This document shows, piece after piece, positions 41,391-53,655 of a stretch of 64,000 nt of DNA. This stretch comes from Athripsodes cinereus (taxonomy: Eukaryota > Arthropoda > Insecta > Trichoptera > Leptoceridae): contig OX388314.1 of assembly GCA_947579605.1 (NCBI GenBank), forward strand, positions 25,182,000-25,245,999, in the 5' to 3' direction. Positions within the stretch are counted from its first letter, which is position 1. The number at the start of each line of letters is the position of its first letter. Below the pieces are notes generated by a model. The model was not told the origin of the DNA and made no database searches. It was given only the letters and a program-made list of their open reading frames with translations. Made by a program: the position numbers and the translations under genes.

Positions 41391-41466
41391 GACCTGACTT
41401 TTACAGAACACTAAAAAACTTACAAAAATGAGTGGGAGATCAATTCTTTACCGGGGGCTCCACGGT
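41391..41466 (-). repeat. S1 5'-end fragment
   Basis: TTTTACAGAACACTAAAAAA to ACCGGGGGCTCCACGG, the constant 5' boundary of S1. Confidence 0.6.
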
Positions 41467-41677
41467 AAGTGTCTAGTAAATAATCTTTGAAGAATTTTAT
41501 TTGATGAATAACACGTAATTTAGTGAGTTGGTAAATAGTTGATTATTCAATCATTGTAGACATCTGTCAAAATACCTTGCTCATTCAAATAATGCAGGTA
41601 TATAATTATTCACTAGATACTATAGCAAACAATACGGCGTGGTTCATGAAATTAATATTATTGACAGCAATTATTAG

Positions 41678-42204
41678 TAATGTGGTGTTCACATTTGACG
41701 AATATCACCAGGACACCGAAATATCGTCAGCCATTTGAACCGTGTGAACAAAATGACAGCTAGTATGAAACGATAAAAATTAGTAAAAACTATATCGTCT
41801 CAATTTGACCACTTTTCTCTGGTTGACCGATTCGCGCATCCGTAGATGTGCACGGCGTCCGTATTTATGGTAAAAACTCTATAACCTATAAATTTTCTGT
41901 TTCTTGCTTTGTGGCAGTTGTTATTTTTGTTGTTGGTTTGTGGCGTTTGTTTCCTTAATTAAAAGGCGCCTTATAACCTCAACTATAACATTTTCAACTA
42001 ATAAATAAACATTTCGCGATATCCATCTCGACGTACGCCATTTTGAAAACAACGTCAAAATCAAAGCGCATCTGACAGATCGTATCTATATCGGTCGACT
42101 GTGTGAACAGGTGTGACGATCAATGGGCGTCCGGCGGATTTTTTTTTTTTTTTATGCGAACGAAATTCGCCTGACGATATTCGCCAAATGTGAACACCAC
42201 TTAA
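41678..42204. mobile_element. 521-bp PIF/Harbinger-like MITE, copy 1
   Basis: The core 41681-42201 starts TGTGGTGTTCACATTTGACG and ends with the complement of AGTGGTGTTCACATTTGGCG. Flanked by TAA on both sides. A 3-bp TWA duplication suits PIF/Harbinger. Subterminal GAATATCGCCAGG-like motifs. No transposase. Confidence 0.8.
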
Positions 42205-42664
42205 GTTTATACCTATCGGCAGCTGTTGGGTCAAAGGGCATGGACAAGGTACGTAGTTCGAAGTCCGGCAGGTGTCAATGTTAATAATTATAATATCTAA
42301 TAAGTTGTATCTTCAATAATTTTTTCTTTATGTTATACAATAATTATTATTGGCAATCGATTATATCTCAACTCATAGAAGCGTTCAGTACCAATTCAAA
42401 AATAAATGCGGCTTACAATTTCAGATAATGGACCATACCTATTGTGGAGTGTCTTCTGCATTGTTTTGAGTTTGGGGTCTAACATGAGGTATTAGTCCCC
42501 CAACCAATTTGTTAATTTATTTATTTATTACTACATTAAATTTACAAGTATTTGAGAACAAATTATGTCATAAGATGCTACTTTACTCAGCATGATCCCG
42601 TACCAAGATAAGTAAGTCACAGTGGTGGAAAGAATGAATGAAGATAAAGAGACAAAATATATAT
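42205..42664. other. No feature seen
   Basis: AT-rich. Confidence 0.4.
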
Positions 42665-42885
42665 ATAAATGGCTGAAATAAAGGGTAGGTACTCGAAGAT
42701 GTGGCTACCGAGGGTCAAATGGCTAGACCAGATCTTAAAGAACGAGCACGTGCTGAGTGCAATGAACAGGACGGCAAGTATGAGGAATCGTATTAATGTA
42801 CCTAATACGTACCAAAAACTTGTACAAGGACAGGAGGAAGTGGTGCTCGATCTTTTCTGCCAACCCCGCGAGAGAATCGGCACGA
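42665..42885 (+). pseudogene. Diverged LINE-R-like C-terminal fragment
   Basis: LPRVKWLDQILKNEHVLSAM then NRTASMRNRINV mirrors RPRTTWLDHVDQILKDGRVL and RNRRACMRNCMNV of LINE-R. Its end GCCAACCCCGCGAG replaces CCTACCCCACTTGG. Confidence 0.7.
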
Positions 42886-43344
42886 TGGTATGTATATATT
42901 TAGCTATTTAAGTATTATCTTGTGCGATTGAGTTGTACTCAAGAATTTCTTCTCCTTTCAATATCATGACATTCAAGATCAAGCTGATAAGGCTTAAACT
43001 GCTGTCAAAATATTTGTACCTCAATCTCCAATGTTACGCCAATCAGATCTAATCAGGTAGGTACCTACATGTCATTTTATAGTCATTCACATAGAAATAA
43101 GCGAATAAGATTGTCAATTTATCATTTGCTATAAGTATAAGCGAATCGATATGCAAAAAATATATTTCCCTTTTTCAAATTTTCAGTTTATCGAAAATAT
43201 TGAATTAGGCAAATAATGTTCGAATTTATACATTTTTCCCGTTATAAAATTTACCTTTGTAATCCGTGGTAAAAAAAAATCCAATTTTATGAGTGAATGT
43301 GTAATCTATAGAGTCAATGTGTAGAATTAATTACTAATCGAATT
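42886..43344. other. No feature seen
   Basis: Unique AT-rich DNA. Confidence 0.4.
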
Positions 43345-43420
43345 ATTTATTTATTTATTTACAAAAAACACACGGCACAAGCCTTTTACATGTTTGAATA
43401 CAAATTATACTAATATAAAC
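43345..43420 (-). repeat. Inverted LINE 3' tail
   Basis: (TTTA)n, then ACACACGGCACAAGCCTTTT and ACATGTTTGAATACA. Shared with 51,160 and 12,597. Confidence 0.5.
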
Positions 43421-43484
43421 AACAACAGTGACACAGAAAAAAATTATGAAAAGCAACTCAACTTAATCGCCATTCAACGCTATT

Positions 43485-43545
43485 CGCAGGAGCTTCCTCC
43501 ACTTAGAGCGCCTCACTCTTTCACAATACACCATTCCTATGAATT
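43485..43545 (-). repeat. LINE coding scrap
   Basis: AGGAGCTTCCTCCACTTAGAGCGCC is the complement of the G-x-R-WRKL-like coding found near 41,330, followed by ACAATACACCATTCCTATGA as at 47,750. Confidence 0.35.
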
Positions 43546-43744
43546 ATCTATTCATGAAGTGCGCATGATTTAGATTTTGGTTAGTTGTTTAATGTTGCTA
43601 TATAATTATGATTATAAACATATATCAGACATCTGTTTTCGATAAAACCTTGATTTGAAAAAAAAATAATGAATTTAGGTTTGTACCTATAAAGTCATAA
43701 GTAGGTACATCCCTAAACCTACTCACAGAAAGTAATATGCTTGT

Positions 43745-43836
43745 ACGTGAAGATGGAGTAGGTAGGCTGCAGAAGGTATTGAACTCGGTCTCTGAATTGA
43801 GAGTCCAAGACCCAACCATAAGGCTACTGGCTAGTA
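43745..43836 (-). mobile_element. tRNA-like SINE head
   Basis: The minus strand carries an A-box-like TAGCCTTATGGTTGG and B-box-like GAGTTCAATACC about 40 bp apart, with GGACTCTCAATTCAGAGACC between them like an anticodon arm. Confidence 0.55.
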
Positions 43837-43904
43837 AGTTTTTTTTAGATTTAATAGATTATTCAATCACATATAAAAAAAAGAGTTTGATATTTTGCAC
43901 AAAA

Positions 43905-44157
43905 AATTACCGACTGCCCAGTTACATAACTCAACAACTCGAGAATTTTACTCACAATTAAATTACCGACTGCCCAGTTACACAAAAAAATTACCGACTG
44001 CCCAGTTACACAAAAAAATTACCGACCGTCCAGTTACATAACTCAACAACTCGAGAATTTTACTCACAATTAAATTACCGACTGCCCAGTTACACAAAAA
44101 AATTACCGACTGTCCAGTTACATAACTCAACAACTCGAGAATTTTACTCACAATTAA
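43905..44157. repeat. Compound minisatellite, two alternating units
   Basis: A short unit (about 28 bp, AATTACCGACTGCCCAGTTA then CACAAAAA) alternates with a long unit of about 58 bp. The long unit is the same start plus CATAACTCAACAACTCGAGA and TTTTACTCACAATTA. The order is long, short, short, long, short, long. GACTG changes to GACCG or TGTCC in single units. Confidence 0.85.
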
Positions 44158-45427
44158 CGCCACTCTTTCAATTCCACAAACATATAACTATAAAAAAATA
44201 CACGGTTCCCTTTATACATTAATAATAATATTTGGTTATGGAAAAAAATATTTATAACATATTTTCAATTCCACAATAAATATTTCTTATAACTTAACTA
44301 TTGAACGGAACAAGGACAACGTATGTCATTAACAGTGTGATTATTATTATAGTATATTCACAGAATTCAATATGAAACCTACATAGAACCCTGACTCGTT
44401 TACAAAAATGAGGCAAAAAAATCTATAAATTTTTGACAGAGTGGTTGACGAAATCGGATGGTGTATCGTGTCGTATCTTGGGCTCTTCTCGCATTTTCAT
44501 AATAATATATCATTTTTACCTTTATATAATCGTAATTGGATATTTTTTGTTAATTTTTGTCAACATTGTAAGTGTCGATAATGGGGTTTCACTTTATTTC
44601 AATGAAAATACGTATGAGTATCTATCTACTCCATCCAGGAAGTCAAAAAGAAAAATTTATGCGTACGTTTCACTTTCTGTTGTGTTTTTAAAGTATTAGT
44701 ATTAAAGATATACCAAAATTACAAAAATGGCGTTTTATCGAACGTGAGACAATTTCTACTTGTTGAGTTATGGAATTGGACTGTCGATTTATATACAATA
44801 TACATAGATTCTCTAAATTTGCTGATATACATATTTGATTTGATCTTATGATTATCATAATACAACGTATTTATTATAATTGTTATATTTTATACCTATG
44901 TATTTCTATCTACTATGTATTGATATTATTTCAATATTGAGTTTTAATTACTTTTCCGATTGATTGACACTACACAGCACTGGTTGTTCCACAGGTGTGC
45001 GTGTTGTTGTTATTTCTATATTATTGCTAGCTGACTGCTTGCTGGCAATACGAGACATCTGTTTTAATACGTGTATTTTATTAAACTTCTAACAGACTGG
45101 ACGAATAAATCGCTTCTCTTGTGAGTAAAAGAAATGATATGGATGGAAATGAAACTGTTCTTCATGAATCCGTTTCCACTCTCTGCCGGATAAAGCCCCC
45201 TTCTTTAGCACAACGTTTATTGTAGCCATCTCCTAATGTCTTTCATTTGAGGCCCCATTTTTTTTTAATCGTCTAGAGATCTCATAATAATTGGCATTAA
45301 ATTAGTCCTGTATTTCATCCTGATTTATGGAGAAAATAAATGGAGATAAATTAAAATTGGTATTCACATAGGCAAAAAGTTGAACTACTTACATGATATA
45401 AGTATATATTTTTTTAATTATGTATCT
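44158..45427. other. 1.3 kb without recognised features
   Basis: AT-rich. An 88-codon plus frame at 44,433 is hydrophobic but has no promoter, homology or codon pattern that I trust. Confidence 0.4.
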
Positions 45428-45561
45428 GGATTTTTGTAATGAACCCAAATACAACCTTATACACCTTTCACAGTCAGTTTAAAGCTTGTGTCGTGAAAGG
45501 AGAGTTTGCCGGCACCTGGGATCGAACCGTTTACTCTACCTCCAGGCTACCAACGAACTCC
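45428..45561 (-). mobile_element. S2 tRNA-derived SINE with internal deletion
   Basis: The tail and head match the copy at 22,143 reversed, but about 25 bp between B box (GGTTCGATCCC) and A-box side are missing. Confidence 0.75.
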
Positions 45562-46214
45562 TATTATATGCCTATTTATATGTCTCGTAAATATTAATGT
45601 CTTGCGTCTTAAAAAAATGGCGAAAGAAGGGATGTTGGATGTTATGACATTAATCCAAGTCATTGCTGACATCAGGAGACCTGACATGGTACTAAAATAA
45701 AAAAAAAAAGATTGAGATATTGCGAATCATCTATGATTTACAAAATGAAGTCGTTTATCTCGCTCAGTATGGTTGAGGCATATAAGATAAAGAACATGTC
45801 TGCTCATAATAACAACAACGAAAGAAGTTGTTTTCTAATCGATAAAAAATTTAATAATTTTATCAGCTGTTTCTTATTGGGTGTGTATTAGAAACAAGTC
45901 ACTCATAAGGTAGGCTAGCAGATAACTACATACCTACATACATACATGGGCATAGAATAAGTACATAATAGTACATATATAAGCAGGGTATTATCAACTT
46001 ATGTAGGTACTAATTATGATTGTAAACATAAAATATTATAATATCTACTATCTTTAGTTAGTACTTAGTAGTTGAAGTGTATTGAGTGTAGCCTTATAAA
46101 TCACAGGCAAACCATGATAATTGTATTTCTTGTGAAGCGCCGGCGCTAGCAAGCAAAAGTAAAATATTTTTTGACTAAAATGGTAGGTTCTAAAATCAGT
46201 TTATATTTTACAAT
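45562..46214. other. No feature seen
   Basis: Unique AT-rich DNA. Confidence 0.4.
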
Positions 46215-46438
46215 GTACTTACTTACTTCCGATGGCCGAAAATCCCTTGCAGGACCTTTGCCTCCAAAACAATTGATCTCCAAGCCTTTCTATCTTTAGC
46301 AATGGATTACCGCATTTAGCTCCTCTAGATCTCGGTTGATGTTATCAAACAATCTTTGTCTTGGTCTACCTAACGGTCTTCTGCCCTCGGGTATACCCTG
46401 CAGAATACCTTAAGTCGCCCTTTCTTCTCTGGATCCAA
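46215..46438 (-). pseudogene. LINE C-terminal remnant
   Basis: The minus strand reads IPEGRRPLGRPRQRLFDNIN, then RDLEELNAVIHC before stops, and later GIFGHRK in another frame. This is the G-R-R-P-x-G-R-P tail of insect LINEs. Confidence 0.65.
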
Positions 46439-46439
46439 C

Positions 46440-46930
46440 GGTTAACTTTTACGGTTTAATTTTTCAATATGTAAACATAAAATATTCTCACTTCTTTCTC
46501 CTGGTCTTGCAATTTCATTATCTGAAATCGGCCCTCTTAGTCTAAAGAATAACTCAAAAAACACCTTATCTGCACAACGAACTTCTTTTTCTTGTGGAAA
46601 CTTCTTTAAGTAGGAAACAAAAATTGGTGTACGCACTATGGGCAAAGCGCACTTAAACAATACAAAGCCGATTCGTAAGCATCGGAACACAATTCCAGTT
46701 TCCTTCTAAAAGAAGTTTTCACAGCCTGTTGGTTGAGCAGCTGAGGTGTTTTATGAGTGATATTCTTAAACCTTCACTGACACCGGTGTAAAATCCAGTG
46801 AAATACGAAAACCACATTTAACTCTTGCTCTTCATCCTTCAAATAACCCTATGTTGTGCCTGTACTGAATAGGATCATTTGCAGGATGTTTTTCAACTAT
46901 GTCAAAGCTCTTCAAAGAATTAGAAATACT
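46440..46930 (-). pseudogene. Decayed coding-like region, unidentified
   Basis: The minus strand holds an 82-codon open piece (SYLKKFPQEKEVRCADKVFF, then RGPISDNEIARPGE) and upstream pieces in the same general reading (SLKSFDIVEKHPANDPIQYR, then HNIGLFEG, stop). Several stops separate them. Composition is more protein-like than the neighbourhood. I do not recognise it; a dead transposase or host pseudogene is possible. Confidence 0.3.
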
Positions 46931-47299
46931 CTAAAGAGTTGGAAAGAAATAAGTATTTAAAAAAAATCATTTGTTATTTACATGTAAAAGTGAATGCTAG
47001 TAATCATGGTACTAATACGAATACTATGAAGGTACTACACATCTTGTCTAATTAGATATGCACCTGGGTTGACTGGTCGGAAATTCTAATTAATATTTGA
47101 TTAAGTATTATTATATTATATGCCGATATTATAAACATAATTTATTGACAGAAATATTACGTACGAAATGATTGGACAAAATCGGAAATGAAAAAAAAAA
47201 CACCATAGTTATTATAGAAGGTACTTTACATCTACTTGACAAACAGTACCTATTGAGTAGGTAGGTATGTAACTTTAATAGAAATTTCGAGTATTGTCA
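46931..47299. other. No feature seen
   Basis: AT-rich. Confidence 0.4.
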
Positions 47300-47412
47300 A
47301 ATGTAATCCGTCACTTTTTGTGTATCCATATTAAATGAATTTTAAAAACTTAAACATTTTTATACACACTTATAAGCAGTGTGAAAAATGTTTAAGTTTT
47401 TTAAATTCATTT
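47300..47412. mobile_element. Hairpin repeat, second copy
   Basis: The arms AAATGAATTTTAAAAACTTA and TAAGTTTTTTAAATTCATTT enclose a loop with ACACACTTATAAGCAGTGTG. The left flank TTTTTGTGTATCCATATT matches 15,660. Confidence 0.65.
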
Positions 47413-47635
47413 AGAAATTTCGAGATTCAGATAATTATCACTGTAGACAAACTGCACATACAAACATATACCTATAATAATTTGTTTCCCATGACTATTG
47501 TCTTTTATCCTCAACTTGAACCATTTTGTGTAAATTGAAAAACACTTCTCCGTGGTACCTACTTCAATTTTACAAAAATTGATTTCGCAGGAACAGTGTA
47601 CCTATTGTGATTTATTTTAAGGAGACTTCGGATTT

Positions 47636-47706
47636 GAAATAAACCCAAATTCATTCTAGACACCCTAGCATCAATGAATATGCTCGTGTCGTAAAGGTAG
47701 AGAATA
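47636..47706 (-). repeat. S2 3' fragment
   Basis: AAATAAACCCAAATTCATTC then TGCTCGTGTCGTAAAGG. Confidence 0.5.
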
Positions 47707-47734
47707 TAATAACTGAAATAGTGAAAAAGCCTAA

Positions 47735-47892
47735 AAAAATCTCTTTCACAATACACCGTTCCTATGACAACGACATCAGAGCGCAGGGAATGTCGTGGAA
47801 AGAGGTGACGCAATTGGCACAGAGACGCTCTGAATGGAGGAGGCTGGTTTTTGCCCTGTGCTCCCGAGAGGAGCGTTGAGGGCGATGAAGAA
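47735..47892 (+). pseudogene. LINE 3' coding remnant
   Basis: GGGAATGTCGTGGAAAGAGG, GAATGGAGGAGGCTGG (E-W-R-R-L) and TGCTCCCGAGAGGAGCG close to the end at 41,270-41,370. Confidence 0.65.
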
Positions 47893-49236
47893 GAAGATGA
47901 AAAAAATAAACAGTGTTTGATTTTACCAAATATCACTGGACAATCTCTGAAGCTGTCTAGAAATGTATTCACAGGTTTTCTACAAGAGATTTCTTTTTTT
48001 AGCATTAAATAAATACAAGACGTTTAAATGAAAAATAAAAATATTGCTTTTTATGTTAATATTTTTTTTATATGAAATGTCATCGTAGTAAATAAAATAT
48101 GTAATATTAATATAAATATTTCTTGTAATTAATTCAAAATTAATGATAAGAATTTTAAAATAAATAAAAATAATATGAATAATACATGTATCAAAGAAAT
48201 AATACATGTATGAGATAAAAAGATGATAAAATAGATAAACTGTAAAGTTATTAAATGGGAAGAAGTCCTTATGAGCCTATAATCAACATTGAAAACCTTG
48301 AATCTAATTTAATTTGAGGTTAGAATCACATTTCTCTTGAATCCTTATACTTTTTCTTGAGAGTATGGGTCAATCATATTGGATCACCACAAAATAAAAT
48401 GCTGAAAAAGTATTATATTATTCCTGATATCACCTGAATATCGGGAGAACATAATCAACACTCGGTTATTCGATGAAATAATATTTTATATTTAACTCTG
48501 TAGGTCTTCAAAACTTTCGTAATCTGCATTGAAATCATTGTTACGGAATTCAACTAATCCATATTGTGATACTAGGATAACATAAACACTTGGGGAAACT
48601 AACCACTAAAAACTAAAATAGGCAAAATCAACTAAAATAACCAAGGGGAAACTAAAATAACCAAAAGTGCATAAAGATAGATATACATAATTTAGAAGAT
48701 TGTTGTTTTAGATACCTCTCATTTCATCAACATACATACACTCGTTATTTGCTAAACGTAAATCCATAATACCAGGAGAGCATAAATTTTTGTTGGTTTA
48801 CAAAATAAAGTATGAAGATAGGTAAATAATACGTTGTTAGGCGATGATAGATACGGAGAGTCATAGTAAGTACTAGTTTTAATATAGTTTACTTTGAACA
48901 CCTGTGTGCTTGGCTACACTACACAACACAACACCTGCATGATGCGGCGCAATATCAAAGAAAAAGGCATCTCAGCATTCCAATCCGAACATCAAACCCG
49001 ACCATAGTAGGATTATTACTGAATGAATATCATAATATACCTATTTAGCCTATGGGAGTTACACATAGTTTAGGGAAGGATGATATCTACTGAATACTTC
49101 TATTACTGCAGTCACAGTTGTTTATTATCAATATTCATCTGCCTTATTAAGGGATGTTCTTTTTAAAAGAGCTGTTATTAAGAACAATATAAATAAAATA
49201 ATAATAACATTATGTACCATTTATATTTTTCGCCGT
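47893..49236. other. 1.3 kb without recognised features
   Basis: AT-rich. CAACTAAAATAACCAAG-like short repeats near 48,610-48,665. Confidence 0.4.
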
Positions 49237-49500
49237 TTAATGATTTGTGGCTATCTCAAGGACGCCGTGACTTCTCCTGAACAGCAATGTTTTCAGCTTA
49301 CTCCTAAATGTCACATTAGGTTGGTTCTGTTTTAGATCCCTTGGTAATCTGTTCCAGGCAGTTGGACCCGCGACACTGAATCTACTCTCTGCGAATTTGA
49401 AAGTGTTTGCTCTGTTGGGTTCAATAAAAGTAAAGATCGCAGGATATCGCTGTGATGGTGGATGAAGTATGCCACCCATTTTATTAGCACAGAGAAGACG
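49237..49500 (-). pseudogene. CR1/L2-like LINE C-terminal fragment
   Basis: CANKMGGILHPPSQRY, then IEPNRANTFKFAESRFSVAG, AWNRLPRDLKQNQPNVTFRS and KLKTLLF, stop. Clear WN-x-LP-x-x-LK signature; no catalytic domain. Confidence 0.8.
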
Positions 49501-50240
49501 ACTTAAATGTTTATTATAGATAAATACTAAAAAAGCGATTTTTACTAACAATTACTCACTCACTCTTACATCTTTAAAAAAAAAGACATTCGGGATGGGT
49601 AACATAACTCAATAAAACTAAAAAAAATTTGTCTCATTTTATCTTTGTTTAAAAGCAGTAGTCATAATTTGAAAAATAGCAGTCCCTGTTATTTTGAATC
49701 TTATCTAATTAGTGTCGGTACACAATATTTTAACAAGTTCTATGCACTGAGTGTAATGTATGTAGCTGTAGAGTCGGTACAGTAAGCGATGCGACGGGAT
49801 GAATGTTATTATGAAAGATCACAGTCGGGACAGTACCTTTAATAAATAATAGTTGCCTAGTATTTAGTATTTACCTGTTATTATTCAAATTGTGACTTTT
49901 GTAGAACGTACCAACGATCTATGCGACATAATAGTTCTATTTTGATTTTGTTTATTTAGATTCTGTATATATGAATATATTTTTCTTTCTTAAACTTAAG
50001 TTATATCATATTCGTAAATATAAATGTGCAAATTATAATTGGGTTCATGTTTGCTAAATTGTTATTGTATTTTCTGTTTTATAACTTGTTGAATTGCCAA
50101 TATAAATAATGTTAGAAAAGTATATAAATATCAACAAATAAAAGAACTTCTTCCCCTTTCTTAGTACCTACTCTTTTTTGAGATCCCTATACATCACGTA
50201 ATTTATATAACATATCTGTCGGTACACTTTTTCCTCAAGT
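49501..50240. other. No gene; an S1 scrap
   Basis: AAGACATTCGGGATGGGTAA near 49,583 looks like a piece of S1. Otherwise AT-rich. Confidence 0.4.
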
Positions 50241-50427
50241 CGACTGTTTCGTAAATGGCAGGTGTTTGAAAAACTAAAGACATTTTACATCTTAACTTCA
50301 GCGATGAGGTTCGTCACCCACTTGTTAGTCTTAATTTTTTTGTTGACATACAGTTGAAAGACAGTTTGCATGTTTATTACATACGGCTGATCTGTTGGTG
50401 ACCCCACTTGTGAGATATGCCGTAACA
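50241..50427 (+). mobile_element. S1 repeat, 5' truncated
   Basis: AAATGGCAGGTGTTTGAAAA, CAGCGATGAGGTTCG, TTGCATGTTTATTACATACG and ACTTGTGAGATATGCCGTAA. Confidence 0.75.
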
Positions 50428-51159
50428 GAATAGTTGCAAGCCAAGTCTTACCATAAAATGATAGAAATATGTAGACGAATAATGATTTTGCATAAAAAAA
50501 ATTAATTACACGTATAATTTGACATATTATACAATATGAAAACGTAAGGCGGAAATTGATTGAATGTGATTTGTGATTGATTGAATTCTCGACTGCCTTA
50601 AATAAAAAAAATACATCAATGTATCCAAAGGAAATGCGGAAGCGGCATAATATTGAAATATTTCAAATTTATTCGCATTTACATATTCACAAAAAAAGAT
50701 ATAGGTATTAAGAACAATTATATTCCCTCTCTATTAATTGCAAGCGAAATGCGCTCAACAATCGATATATTATTTTTCTACCATTTAAACAATGACATTT
50801 TTAATTAATTTAATGCCACATAGATCTCCTAACATTTTAACACTTAATTTGAAGGATTACCTGTTTACAGAAATCTCGGCTATAAGATCTTCCAGTTTCC
50901 TTTTGTTGTATATAATAATAATAATAATCACAGCTATAGTACAATATAATATATACATAAATTTGTATTTGGGAGCAAAACCACACTATGTAGAATTTTG
51001 ACCAAAGTGACTAAATTATGAACATCGTGTTGTAGTTCTTGTAAATTGTTTTGTCATTTTCACATATCTAAAACATGTGCGTACATCATAGAAAATTTTG
51101 TGGTATCCATGAATAAAAAAACTATTACAAATGATGAAGCAAAATTACGTCATTTTAAC
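50428..51159. other. No feature seen
   Basis: AT-rich. Confidence 0.4.
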
Positions 51160-51215
51160 ATTTATTTATTTATTTATTTACATATCCACGGCGTGAGCCT
51201 TTTACATGTTTAGAA
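51160..51215 (-). repeat. Inverted LINE 3' tail
   Basis: (TTTA)n, CCACGGCGTGAGCCTTTTAC. Confidence 0.5.
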
Positions 51216-51331
51216 ATACACAAAAAAATATACAAATCAAATTTCTCATTCACAACATAGTTGGAGCAAGACAAGAACAAAAAATTGGTGAAGAACAAAA
51301 CACGAATGGGAATTAATTCATAATATCAATA

Positions 51332-51406
51332 CTATACTATACCCTCACGCCGTGTCCCAAGTGGGGTAGGCAGAGAGAACGGAACGCCAAACAGATCTAT
51401 CTTTAG
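51332..51406 (-). mobile_element. LINE-R 3' terminus, about 75 bp
   Basis: TATACCCTCACGCCGTGTCC then GGAACGCCAAACAGATCTAT. A very short 5' truncation with intact tail. Confidence 0.8.
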
Positions 51407-51744
51407 AATCTATAGAAAGAAAGATAATATCAATAACTTTAGTCAAATCACAAAATATTGGAGTGTCAGTATAGAATGTCAATGAAATGTTTAGTAATAT
51501 ATCAAGAATTAAAATTAAAATTGTAATAAAGTTTGGAGATGTCAAGTAGATAGAAGAAAAAAAATCTATGAGAAATGATAGGTACAAATAGTAATAATAA
51601 ATGTCATAAGAAATGTAGTAAATAGTTGAAATGTCAAAAGAACAACATGTAAGTACTTTTTTTAAGTGAGAGATCACTCAGATAGAGCAGAAGTCTGGGT
51701 ACTTCCATTTATCCCAATTCTACACTTCAAAAAATCTTGTCTAC
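51407..51744. other. No feature seen
   Basis: AT-rich. Confidence 0.4.
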
Positions 51745-51868
51745 AATGGAGGCGTCATAGTGGGTAGACTGAGGCGCTGGCCAGCCAAAATCCTCCAAAC
51801 CACCATAACCTCCACGTGTTGAATCTATTGACTACACTCCTTCGATATCCCTCTAGCCAAGAAAAGTT
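51745..51868 (-). repeat. Dispersed repeat shared with 55,700
   Basis: CGCTGGCCAGCCAAAATCCT, ATAACCTCCACGTG, CACTCCTTCGATATCCCTCT. In complement it matches 55,705-55,800 (GGCTAGAGAGACATCAAAGG). Probably a LINE remnant. Confidence 0.5.
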
Positions 51869-52570
51869 CATTTCATTAAATGGTTATTAAAAGCAATCAT
51901 CTACAATAATTTTTGACAAAAATTTGGTGTTAGAAGCGAATGTAATTTCGTTGAAAAAACGGACATATTGAAAAATGGCATCTAGTGACATAGAGTAGTC
52001 TCGCTCCGCCATACAGACATTATGTATAATATCAATATAGATGAGGATACAATGATAAGAATAATATTTACATGTTAATAGCCTTACGTATATCCTGTGA
52101 CCAGGGAGGTCCTGATTACAGAAGATAGACTCTGATTTTATCAGACAATTATTATTGGAGTCAAAAGTTATTGAAATTATTTTTTATTATTGTGTAATAC
52201 TAAATTCTTACATAAACTCAGACAAAATAACTAATCCTTACTTAAAATAGTACCTATATTTTTTTATTTCAGTTGATTAAGCTCCTGTCTTTCTTTTGTA
52301 ATAAATAGTTTTAAGAGATTACCCACCTATTGCCATTTTACGTGTTTTTCTTCAATTTCGTTTCATATTTTATGCTTTTATTTATTTTTTGAATATTAGT
52401 TACTGTAACTTGATGAAAATCAATTTTCATATTAAATGAAATCAATAATAAAAAACACTGTACATTTTCACTTATGTGAGTTTATTTATTCTCTGAGGCT
52501 TTTAGAAGTAAGTTCCATCATTAATTTAAACTAAAGATACACACAAAACGAATGTTCATACATAATGTTT
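51869..52570. other. No feature seen
   Basis: AT-rich. Confidence 0.4.
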
Positions 52571-52670
52571 TTGGTAGCCAGTAGACCAGCTACATGTAAT
52601 AAACATGCAAGCTGTCCTCCCCATGACGACTAAAAATACATTCAGGATGGGTGGAAAACCTTATCGCAGT
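52571..52670 (-). repeat. S1 internal fragment
   Basis: TTGGTAGCCAGTAGACCAGC, GTAATAAACATGCAAGCTGT, then ATTCAGGATGGGTGGAAAA. Confidence 0.7.
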
Positions 52671-53336
52671 GAAAATATTCTCAATAAAAGCCTGTTTTAT
52701 TTATTTTATTCTTCTTGTACATCATCATTCATATAACAAAATCAACAAATCAGTTTACATAAAAAAGAATGTGATGATATGCAGTGGCGAGATTATCACT
52801 TTATAGTGATTTCATCCATCTAACCACGTCATATTAACACTAAACAGAAATAAAAATAGTAATAATAAAACACACAAATAAGAAAAATTTCTACATAAAT
52901 GTTTTCATTATTAAATGCGATTTCTTGTGGTTTATACATATTATTAAAATCCGATAAATACCGTGTCTTTTGACAACTTTGGAATAACTCTTGAACCGGC
53001 AAAGCCATCAAACAATAAAGTCAATCTGTCCACACTAGAATAACTATTAATTTTCGTTTGCCTTTTTTAGTAGAAGAGCTGTTCTTTTATACAAATTATT
53101 AATATAATACACCTTATGTATTCTAATTCATATGAAATAAAGAATATTATTATGTATATGCCGGTGCCTTATATAGGATACAAAGAATCACGTCGGCGGA
53201 CACTTCAGAACTTAGATCACAAAGAAATTAAGTTAAATAATATTAAACCTACAATATGTCCATTGTACATACTTAAAAAATACTTCTTTTAAATAACACT
53301 TTAGTAGTATTTTTACATATTTGGTTAAGTTTTAGT
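52671..53336. other. No feature seen
   Basis: AT-rich. Confidence 0.4.
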
Positions 53337-53415
53337 TATTTATTCAGTTATTTATTTTATTTATTCAATCAACAGAACACTACAGACATAGCTAACACAA
53401 ATAAATACATACATA
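53337..53415 (-). repeat. Inverted LINE 3' tail
   Basis: (TTTA)n-like start, then CAATCAACAGAACACTACAG and AATAAATACATACATACC. Confidence 0.4.
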
Positions 53416-53655
53416 CCTACCACAAATATTCAAAGTGTCTCGAAACTATTACATATTATTTAATCCTTCTAAAATAAATGACATTAAATTTTATTATGCA
53501 ATAACAAGAAGTACTCAATGCTATAATCCTTTTATTTATAAGTGTTCAAATATTAAGATTAATTATTTTTAAAAATATTAAGTTAAATTGTTATAGTATC
53601 TTAAAAATAAGTATTTATTCGTAAAATATCACGTAAGAAGATACTAAATGACTGA

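Noticed and set aside
44433..44699. 88-codon hydrophobic frame
   Set aside because: AT-rich DNA readily gives I/F/Y/L-rich frames; nothing else supports a gene.
47559..48005. 148-codon minus-strand frame
   Set aside because: Antisense of a LINE coding remnant (47735-47892) extended by chance into AT-rich DNA.
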